Source: Candidatus Methanoperedens sp.
GTDB taxonomy: Archaea > Halobacteriota > Methanosarcinia > Methanosarcinales > Methanoperedenaceae
DNA: 5,359 nucleotides
Direction of reading: 5' to 3'
Assembly (NCBI GenBank): GCA_027460605.1
Contig: JAPZAN010000202.1
Span: 1-5,359 of the forward strand
Shown here: one piece after another, positions 1 through 5,359 of the stretch
Position numbering within the stretch: position 1 is the first letter of the stretch
Layout of the letters: each line of letters starts with the position of its first letter
Notes under the pieces: model-generated
The model's input: the letters and a program-made list of their open reading frames with translations, nothing else
The model's database searches: none
Told to the model about the DNA's origin: nothing
Translations under genes and position numbers: made by a program

Positions 1-66
1 TTAATCGCTACAATAAAATACTGGGGATGGTTAATCAAGGAACTTATTAAGAAGTCCAATTCATGA
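1..66 (+). CDS. 3' end of an upstream gene (partial, unidentified)
   Basis: The first reading frame is open from the left edge for 21 codons and ends in a TGA at 64-66. The other two forward frames are interrupted at positions 2-4 and 48-50. The readable tail is KYWGWLIKELIKKSNS, which is rich in Trp and Lys and would form an amphipathic helix. Its stop overlaps the ATG of the next gene as ATGA, the same junction as between the kinase and the response regulator downstream, and this is the main reason to believe it. A 21-codon open stretch alone could arise by chance. No family can be assigned from so short a tail. If real, the lipoprotein gene is not the first gene of its operon. Confidence 0.45.
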   Translation, partial: LIATIKYWGWLIKELIKKSNS

Positions 67-980
67 AAAAGATATATTTTGTAGTTTTTATTTTGATTAT
101 TCTTACTTTAGTATTACCGGGTTGTATTGAAAAACCAGCGAAAGTCAACTTGAGCATAGTTCAAGAACCCAATGCCAAGGAAAATGACACGTCTCTAAAA
201 GTTGCTTTTGCTTCGGGCGTTTCCCCTAAAGAATCCTATGCTTACTATGAAGAATTGACCGCGTATATTTCCAGAAAATTGGGTGGTCCTATAAAAATCG
301 TACAGAGGCGCAGCTCCCTGGAAGTAAACGACTTAATAAAGAATAAGCGGATAGATTTCTCTTTTGTAAACAGCGGGGCATATGTCGCAGGCAATGAAGA
401 ATTCGGGATGAAACTCCTTGTGGCTCCCAAAATAAATGGAAGAACAACATATAATTCATATATCATTGTTCCAAAAAACAGTACATATGATAACATTGTG
501 GATTTGCGTGGCAAAAAATTTGCTTTCTCAGACCCGTTATCAAATTCAGGAAAACTTTACCCTGCATACAGACTTTCTCTCATCAATGAAACTCCTGATT
601 CTTTTTTTGGAGTTGATGAAAAAGGCAGGAGTAATTATTTTTACACCTACAGCCAGGACTATTCCATCATCGCAGTAGCCGGGGAATTGGCAGACGGCGC
701 AGCGGTAAGCAGCCTGATATACGAATATATGAAAAAAACAAAACCTGACATTGTATCAAATACAAGGGTAATTGAAGTTTCTCCTCCGTTTGCAATTCCT
801 CCGGTAGTTGTTTCAAAGGATATCGACCCGTTCCTGGAAGAAAGGCTTAAAGATATTTTCTTGAAAATGGATAAGGATGAAGAAGGAAAAATGATTCTCT
901 CCAAAATCATGATCGATAAATTTGTGAATATAAATGATAATGCCTATGATTCCATAAGAGAAATGAGGAAAAAAGTATAA
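63..980 (+). CDS. PhnD-like substrate-binding lipoprotein
   Basis: This 305-residue protein is a probable membrane-anchored extracytoplasmic binding protein of the PhnD/phosphonate-binding-like family (type II periplasmic-binding fold). Residues 1-20 form a lipoprotein signal (KK, hydrophobic stretch, LVLPGC lipobox), with C21 as the likely lipidated residue and the only cysteine. A polar linker to about residue 44 leads into the binding domain. Family-like blocks are LKVAFASGVSP (45-55), FVNSGAYV (101-108), TYNSYIIVPKNS (129-140) and DLRGKKFAFSDPLSNSG (147-163); the S-N-S-G segment lies where relatives contact an oxyanion ligand. The ATG at 63 gives a complete signal peptide. No good Shine-Dalgarno precedes it, which fits coupling to an upstream gene through the ATGA overlap. 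The stop overlaps the kinase start by one base (TAATG). No ABC permease or ATPase is nearby. PhnD-like domains also serve as sensor modules, as in the tetrathionate kinase TtrS, so a sensory role is likely. The ligand cannot be read from the sequence. Confidence 0.87.
   Translation: MKKIYFVVFILIILTLVLPGCIEKPAKVNLSIVQEPNAKENDTSLKVAFASGVSPKESYAYYEELTAYISRKLGGPIKIVQRRSSLEVNDLIKNKRIDFSFVNSGAYVAGNEEFGMKLLVAPKINGRTTYNSYIIVPKNSTYDNIVDLRGKKFAFSDPLSNSGKLYPAYRLSLINETPDSFFGVDEKGRSNYFYTYSQDYSIIAVAGELADGAAVSSLIYEYMKKTKPDIVSNTRVIEVSPPFAIPPVVVSKDIDPFLEERLKDIFLKMDKDEEGKMILSKIMIDKFVNINDNAYDSIREMRKKV
965..968 (+). promoter_or_regulatory. Ribosome binding site of the histidine kinase
   Basis: GAGG lies 11 bases before the ATG at 980, inside the last codons of the lipoprotein gene. 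It matches part of the archaeal Shine-Dalgarno consensus GGAGGTGA. The spacing is a little long, and reinitiation through the TAATG overlap may contribute. Confidence 0.45.
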
Positions 981-3670
981 TGGCAAATTTACGCTCCAGG
1001 ATTATTATTTCGACAATGTTTATAATATTCTTGATTATAACAGGGTCTTATCTGGTTATCCAGGATATCCAGAGAGGCATAATTGAAGGTGACTTCCGTG
1101 ATAAAGGATTTCTACTGGCTAATAACCTGGCGCAGGCTGTCACAAATCCATTGCTTTTAAATGACATGGTGAGCATCAGGGATTCTTTTGACAATGTGAA
1201 GAAAAGTTATCCCGATGTTGAATATATTTTTCTTACTGATTCCGAGGGTATAGTCCTGGTGCATACTTTTGATAAAGGATTCCCAAAAGCTCTTCAAAAT
1301 ATGACAAAACCCTCTAAAACCATGAAAGAATCTGTAATTGATACAGAAACGGGAATCATACATGAATTTAATGCCCCGGTTTTTAGAAATATTGGTTACA
1401 TTCATGTGGGTTTAACTGAAAACGGGGTACGGGCACAGATACTTGAAGCTTCAAGAAGGCTTCTTCTGTTAGCGGTATCGGCACTGGTTATTGGAGGTAT
1501 TTTTTCATACCTGACCGGGAAAAGACTGACAGAACCGATATCAAAGCTTACTGAAGGAGCAAACAGGATAAATAAGGGTGTACTTGACCAGAAAATAGAT
1601 ATAAGCACCGGCGATGAGCTTGGAGAGCTTGCCCGGACATTTAATGATATGGCTTTGAACCTTGACCAGAAAATCAAGGATATCATAGCTTCAAAAGAAC
1701 AAACCGAGGCTGCTGAGAAATATCTTGAAACATTGTTTGACAGTATCGATGACTGGATATTCGTTGTCAATAGCGATCATGAAATTGTAAAGGCAAATAA
1801 ATCATTCCTGAAGTTAATGGGTTTGAACGAAGAACATGTCCTGGGAAGAACGTGTCATGAAATGGTCTTCGGGGATAAAGCGCAATACAAGACAGAAGAA
1901 TGCCCGGTCAAAAAATTGCTTCAAACAAAGAAACCGTTGAGATTCATGCATGAGATAAATATCAACGGCACAAAAAAAATCCTCGAAATAAACGCATCGC
2001 CATTTCTTGATAAGAAAGATATCACAAATATAATTTTAGTAATGAGGGATATAACACAGCAAAAAGCGCTTGAAGAAGAAATTATCGCGCGCAACCGGGA
2101 ACTCACCATACTGAATGAGATTTCAAGGAATATCAGCGAAACATTTGATCTGGATAGAATATTATTAAATACTCTTGATAAATTATTGGAACTTACAGGC
2201 ATGGAAAGCGGGGAAGTTTACCTGCTTGATGAAAATACAGGAGAGTTTGTTCTTAAAAATTATCTTGGAAGTGAAGAAAATAGAAGCGGTGACACTCTTA
2301 ATGAGATGGTAAAGGGCGATGAGGTAATGGTCATAGAAGACATCCGGAACCTTCCCGGGATGGAAAAAGCGTTCGAAGATAAAAGCGGCACCGTTTCTTT
2401 TGCCAAAATCCCTCTTAAATCAAAAGATAAGGTTCTCGGGATTATTACAATAAGAAGCAGGGGCTCCCATAGATTTTCCAGCCGGGATAAGGAACTTCTC
2501 ATGGCAATCGGCAGCCAGATAGGGGTGGCAATAGAAAATATTCTATTTTATAATAATATTAGATATTTAAAAGAGTTTAATGAAGAGATATTGAATAATA
2601 TAAACCTGGCAATCCATGTTGTCGATAAAAACATGAAAATCCTTGCGATTAATGATGAATTGCTGAAACTTGGCAGGGGCAGGGTCAAAAAGAACCGGAT
2701 AATGAATAAAAACCTTTTCGAAGCTTTCCCGTTCCTGAAAGAAAAACATCTTGATATGGAATACGAGCATGTCATCAAGACCGGGGAAATATTCCTGAGA
2801 GAAGAAAAAACAGAATATTTTGATGAAATAATTTACACGAACACAAGCAAAATACCAATCAAGGATAAAAATGGTAATGTCGAAAAAATCATAACCGTCA
2901 TCACGGATGTAACTGAACGCAAAAAACTTGAAGAAGAATTAAAAGATTCGTATGAGGAACTCAAACTCACATATTCAAAACTGCAGGAACTTTTCAGGAT
3001 GAAAGACAATTTCCTTTCAAATATATCACATGAACTCAGGACGCCGCTTACTTCAGTTATCGGATACACGGAATTGATGCTTGAAGGGAATCTGACCGAA
3101 GAACAGCGGCACAAGGCTGAGATAATCCTTAGAAATTCAAAACGGTTGTCAAAGTTAATCAGGGCGCTGCTCGATACTCCCCTTATCGAATCCGGGACAT
3201 TTCAACTTAAAACCCAGTTGGTGCCTCTTTTTGACCTTGCCTCACAGGTCATAGAAGATATGAAAACCGTTGCTTCGATAAAAAATATACCCATATTTAA
3301 TGATATCCCGAAATCTATTATCATTAATGGCGATAAGGAAAGGCTGTTGCAGGTATTTTCGAATATAGTGGACAATGCTATTAAATTTACAATAAAGGGC
3401 GAGATAAGAATTTCTGCAGAAGAAGAAGCTGAAAACATACATATTAAAGTAATCGATACCGGAATAGGCATCCCCCAGGAAAATCTTCTTCGGATATTTG
3501 ACAAGTTTTACCAGGTGGAATCATCCAGCACGCGAAAATATGAAGGGGCGGGGTTGGGTCTATGGATTTCAAAAAATATTGTTGAAGCCCATGGCGGCAG
3601 AATCTGGGCGGAAAGTAAAAATAGAGGAAGTACCTTTCATATTTTATTGCCAAAATCGGTGAAAGAATGA
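980..3670 (+). CDS. Membrane sensor histidine kinase (Cache-like/HAMP/PAS/GAF/PAS)
   Basis: This 896-residue protein autophosphorylates on histidine and should pass the phosphate to the adjacent receiver. The order is: TM1 about 7-27; extracytoplasmic domain about 28-160, Cache-like by its helical start and its HTFDKGFP block (95-102); TM2 about 161-180; HAMP about 178-232 with a T-E-P-I entry; PAS1 about 245-360 ending DITQQKALEEE; GAF about 385-520; PAS2 about 531-646 ending DVTERKKLEEEL; a short coiled coil; HisKA with SHELRTPLT and phospho-acceptor H684; and HATPase_c. The ATPase keeps the N box (N795, N799), the G1 box DTGIGIP (826-832), an F box (IFDKFYQ) and the G2 box GAGLGL (856-861), so it looks active. 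Its only two cysteines, C292 and C308, are both in PAS1. The GAF domain has no cysteine, so it is not a phytochrome-type bilin binder. There is no fused receiver. It overlaps the upstream stop by one base and the downstream start by four, so all three proteins are probably made together. The stimulus is unknown. Confidence 0.93.
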   Translation: MANLRSRIIISTMFIIFLIITGSYLVIQDIQRGIIEGDFRDKGFLLANNLAQAVTNPLLLNDMVSIRDSFDNVKKSYPDVEYIFLTDSEGIVLVHTFDKGFPKALQNMTKPSKTMKESVIDTETGIIHEFNAPVFRNIGYIHVGLTENGVRAQILEASRRLLLLAVSALVIGGIFSYLTGKRLTEPISKLTEGANRINKGVLDQKIDISTGDELGELARTFNDMALNLDQKIKDIIASKEQTEAAEKYLETLFDSIDDWIFVVNSDHEIVKANKSFLKLMGLNEEHVLGRTCHEMVFGDKAQYKTEECPVKKLLQTKKPLRFMHEININGTKKILEINASPFLDKKDITNIILVMRDITQQKALEEEIIARNRELTILNEISRNISETFDLDRILLNTLDKLLELTGMESGEVYLLDENTGEFVLKNYLGSEENRSGDTLNEMVKGDEVMVIEDIRNLPGMEKAFEDKSGTVSFAKIPLKSKDKVLGIITIRSRGSHRFSSRDKELLMAIGSQIGVAIENILFYNNIRYLKEFNEEILNNINLAIHVVDKNMKILAINDELLKLGRGRVKKNRIMNKNLFEAFPFLKEKHLDMEYEHVIKTGEIFLREEKTEYFDEIIYTNTSKIPIKDKNGNVEKIITVITDVTERKKLEEELKDSYEELKLTYSKLQELFRMKDNFLSNISHELRTPLTSVIGYTELMLEGNLTEEQRHKAEIILRNSKRLSKLIRALLDTPLIESGTFQLKTQLVPLFDLASQVIEDMKTVASIKNIPIFNDIPKSIIINGDKERLLQVFSNIVDNAIKFTIKGEIRISAEEEAENIHIKVIDTGIGIPQENLLRIFDKFYQVESSSTRKYEGAGLGLWISKNIVEAHGGRIWAESKNRGSTFHILLPKSVKE
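3658..3662 (+). promoter_or_regulatory. Ribosome binding site of the response regulator
   Basis: GGTGA sits four bases before the ATG at 3667, within the last codons of the kinase gene. It is complementary to the UCACC part of the archaeal 16S rRNA 3' end. It supports the start that overlaps the kinase stop as ATGA. Confidence 0.6.
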
Positions 3671-4059
3671 ATAAGAACGCATCAATTAAAAAAGTCCTTG
3701 TGGTTGACGACGAACCCGATACTCTTGAGCTTGTTAAATTAGTCCTGGAGAGCGGTGGTTTTGAAACTGTACTTGCTGCAAATGGTATGGACGCATTGGC
3801 CAAAGTTGGGAATACAAAACTTGACCTGGTTCTTCTTGATATCATGATGCCGGACATGGACGGATGGGATGTCTTCAGGAAAATCAAAGAAAAATATCCA
3901 ACGCTCCCCATTGCTATTTTGACAGCCAAAGCGCAAAACATAGATAAATTGCTCGGGCTTCATGTTTTAAAAGCCGATGATTATATAACAAAACCTTTTG
4001 GCAAAAATGAATTAATTAGCAAGGTAAAAAAATTGACAGCTGCCGGAAATAAAAAATGA
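3667..4059 (+). CDS. Single-domain response regulator (receiver only)
   Basis: This 130-residue cytoplasmic protein is a CheY-like receiver domain and little else. The acidic pocket is D14-D15-E16 in VLVVDDEP. The phospho-acceptor is D58 in LLDIMMPDMDGW, the switch Thr is T86 in AILTAKA, and the conserved Lys is K109 in YITKPF. All catalytic positions are present, so it should accept phosphate from the kinase encoded just upstream, with which it shares an ATGA overlap. The last 20 or so residues are the final receiver helix and a short basic tail (AAGNKK). There is no DNA-binding, methylesterase, cyclase or other output domain. Stand-alone receivers are common in methanogen-lineage archaea and act by protein contact or in phosphorelays. 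The partner is unknown. The start at 3667 is supported by a GGTGA site and by leaving the receiver's first strand intact. Confidence 0.95.
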   Translation: MNKNASIKKVLVVDDEPDTLELVKLVLESGGFETVLAANGMDALAKVGNTKLDLVLLDIMMPDMDGWDVFRKIKEKYPTLPIAILTAKAQNIDKLLGLHVLKADDYITKPFGKNELISKVKKLTAAGNKK

Positions 4060-4089
4060 CAAAAAATTAATGTACTATCCATAACAATT

Positions 4090-4093
4090 GGAG
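4090..4093 (+). promoter_or_regulatory. Ribosome binding site of the DUF2150 gene
   Basis: GGAG lies five bases before the ATG at 4099, in the 39-base gap after the response regulator. It supports that ATG as the start. The rest of the gap is AT-rich and shows neither a clear TATA box with space for a leader nor a T-tract terminator, so read-through from the signalling operon is possible. Confidence 0.6.
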
Positions 4094-4098
4094 AAATC

Positions 4099-4698
4099 AT
4101 GCAAGAACAAAAAATTGTAATCCCCTTCTATACGCAGGAGAGATGGAACAACTGGATAAAAAAAGTGGTTGAAAGCGGTTTCAAGATAGAGGACCAGCAA
4201 AAAGGCGCTGTTTTTGTATATATGGAAGATGATGTGGTTCTTGCATGTTTGAAAATAATAGCAAAATACGATAAAAACCTGATTGGTAAAGAATCGGCTC
4301 TTGCGTATCTTTCAGGTATCAAAGAAATAGTCCTGAAAAAGGTTGAACCGGTTAACGAAGATATTGACATGATGATAGAATCAGTTCAATTATCATTGAT
4401 GGGTGTTTTTGCGTCATGCGAATGCTATCTAGAGAAAGCGTTTGAAAAAACAAAATCCCTTAACAAATTGATTAAAAGCGCCATCGCTGCTGAAAAAGAG
4501 GAAAATATGGGCGCAGCACTAGGAAATATCGCAGAAATCGGAGCAAATATCCTTGCGGGCGGGAAAATCAAGGAAAAAGACCTTGATGACATCCCGGAAG
4601 GACTTGTAGCTGAATGGCTTGATGGGATAGATTCCCTCAGTGCGGCCATGATTGGCGATACCAGCTACCGTGATGACGAACCGGATGAAGGGAATTGA
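4099..4698 (+). CDS. DUF2150 family protein, function unknown
   Basis: This 199-residue soluble protein has no signal peptide or membrane segment. It is recognised as DUF2150, an archaeal family found in methanogens and haloarchaea with no established function. The family-like features are the N-terminal FYTQERWNNWI (10-20), the block DDVVLACLKIIAKYD (44-58) and the later SGIKEIVL helix. The rest is predicted largely helical, with an Ala/Gly-rich stretch in the second half (AALGNIAEIGANILAGGK) and an acidic tail (DDEPDEGN). Cysteines are C50 and a CxC pair at 107/109. Length and ends look complete for the family. It follows the receiver gene after 39 bases and precedes the methyltransferase-like gene by 12 bases in the same frame, so it may be cotranscribed with both. 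No catalytic motif is visible. The family call comes from remembered sequence pattern; the function is open. Confidence 0.85.
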   Translation: MQEQKIVIPFYTQERWNNWIKKVVESGFKIEDQQKGAVFVYMEDDVVLACLKIIAKYDKNLIGKESALAYLSGIKEIVLKKVEPVNEDIDMMIESVQLSLMGVFASCECYLEKAFEKTKSLNKLIKSAIAAEKEENMGAALGNIAEIGANILAGGKIKEKDLDDIPEGLVAEWLDGIDSLSAAMIGDTSYRDDEPDEGN

Positions 4699-4710
4699 AC
4701 CAATCCGATA

Positions 4711-5359
4711 ATGCTGATTCATGAAATTTTAGGTCTTCCTGACAACGATAACATATATTTTATTGAAGAAAGTTACGCATCCTTAAAGAACAATGCGTTA
4801 TCCCTGCAATATCTGGAGAACATACAAAAAGACCCGCAAGCTTTGATTAGCGGGATTGAGGATGAAAACAATAACATTATAGGTTTGGTTCTTTTTAATC
4901 CCGAAACAGAAGAGACAGAAGAGTTCCATGCTGTTTTCACAAACCTCATTTCTTCAAAGCCTGCGCCTAATGAGAGCAGCAGGAGATTTTCCGGTATCGT
5001 AAAGAATTTAAAATTTAATAAATTATACAATACCAATGCCGCAGAATTAAATAATGCAATCATAGAATATTATTCCATCGAACTTGTAAACAGGCGGTTA
5101 TGTGAAAATTGCCATATTTCAAAAGAACCCTATGAAATGGTTTATATCGAAAGCCGCAATGCCAGACTGGAAGGATTACTGGATAAATATAAACTCAAGG
5201 GGGGCATACTTGAAATATGTTGCGGGAACGGTATGTCAACCCTGCCCCTTCATAAAATGGGATACAATCCCCTGGCGACAGATTATGATAAATGCCAGAT
5301 ATGCCAGGGGCTTGAGCATCATGTTCTTGACCCAAAGAGGACGATTGTTCTTGATGCAA
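4711..5359 (+). CDS. Class I SAM-methyltransferase-like protein (3' truncated)
   Basis: An open frame starts at ATG 4711 and runs 216 codons to the right edge without a stop, so the C-terminus is missing. Residues 1-130 are an acidic, soluble N-terminal region that I do not recognise (it starts MLIHEILGLPDNDNIYFIEE). From about residue 155 a Rossmann-type methyltransferase core appears: motif I is ILEICCGNG (166-174), with E168 and the G172-N-G174 loop for S-adenosylmethionine; the post-I acidic segment is ATDYDKC (D191, D193); and a following strand TIVLDA ends at the edge. Six cysteines occur, all after residue 130, in three pairs: C131-x2-C134, C170-C171 and C195-x2-C198. The ATG is the first after the DUF2150 stop 12 bases upstream. 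No convincing Shine-Dalgarno lies at normal distance, so translation may be coupled to that gene. The substrate is unknown, and without the C-terminal half methyl transfer itself is inferred from the cofactor motif only. Confidence 0.75.
   Translation, partial: MLIHEILGLPDNDNIYFIEESYASLKNNALSLQYLENIQKDPQALISGIEDENNNIIGLVLFNPETEETEEFHAVFTNLISSKPAPNESSRRFSGIVKNLKFNKLYNTNAAELNNAIIEYYSIELVNRRLCENCHISKEPYEMVYIESRNARLEGLLDKYKLKGGILEICCGNGMSTLPLHKMGYNPLATDYDKCQICQGLEHHVLDPKRTIVLDA

Noticed and set aside
10..21. AT-rich segment (CAATAAAATAC) that could be a TATA box for the lipoprotein gene.
   Set aside because: It fits the archaeal TATA consensus only weakly and lies inside a probable upstream coding frame. 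In AT-rich DNA such matches are common.
1972..1979. Run of eight A's in the kinase gene, a possible slippage or sequencing-error site.
   Set aside because: The frame continues correctly through PAS1 on both sides, so there is no sign of a frameshift or programmed slippage.
3444..3941. A 165-codon open frame on the minus strand opposite the kinase/regulator junction.
   Set aside because: It lies antisense to two well-conserved genes, its translation is low-complexity and domain-free, and it has no plausible start context. It is a shadow frame.
4060..4098. Possible terminator or promoter between the response regulator and DUF2150 genes.
   Set aside because: No T-tract, stem-loop or good TATA element with a purine-rich BRE is visible in 39 bases; only a ribosome binding site is supported.
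4696..4713. The DUF2150 stop (TGA) and the following ATG are in the same frame, suggesting stop read-through or selenocysteine and a single fused protein.
   Set aside because: The same frame is expected by chance one time in three, the next ATG follows within 12 bases, the DUF2150 protein ends with a natural acidic tail, and no SECIS-like hairpin is apparent.
5101..5115. C-E-N-C-H in the methyltransferase-like protein resembles a c-type haem site (CxxCH).
   Set aside because: The protein has no signal peptide or membrane segment, and haem c is attached outside the cytoplasm. There is only one such motif, and a second CxxC nearby makes metal binding or chance more likely.

Overview
The window looks archaeal, most likely Methanosarcinales-like (for example the Methanosarcina / Candidatus Methanoperedens side). 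This rests on a DUF2150 protein, a family I know only from archaea, a histidine kinase and stand-alone receiver in the style of methanogen-lineage two-component systems, AT-rich DNA, and Shine-Dalgarno sites of the GGTGA / GGAG type. The lineage is inferred from family knowledge, not from a database search.

All recognisable genes are on the + strand and packed almost without gaps. The first 66 bases are probably the 3' end of an upstream gene, whose TGA overlaps the next ATG. Next come a PhnD-like substrate-binding lipoprotein (63-980), a large membrane hybrid-input histidine kinase (980-3670; TM - Cache-like - TM - HAMP - PAS - GAF - PAS - HisKA - HATPase) and a single-domain response regulator (3667-4059). 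Their junctions are ATGA, TAATG and ATGA overlaps, so this block is probably one translationally coupled operon. After 39 bases comes a DUF2150 protein (4099-4698). After another 12 bases comes a protein with a class I SAM-methyltransferase core that runs off the right edge (4711-5359).

The likely working unit is a signalling module. The lipoprotein would sit on the outer face of the membrane and either bind a small oxyanion-like ligand and present it to the kinase, or act as an accessory sensor. The kinase combines extracytoplasmic input with cytoplasmic PAS/GAF input and phosphorylates the receiver protein. No transporter permease or ATPase is visible, so a sensing role for the binding protein is at least as plausible as uptake. 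The receiver has no output domain, so the downstream target is unknown. The DUF2150 and methyltransferase-like genes may share the transcript, but nothing in the sequence ties them functionally to the signalling genes.

No RNA gene, mobile element, CRISPR array, long repeat or convincing terminator was seen. There is no gene-free stretch over 300 bases.
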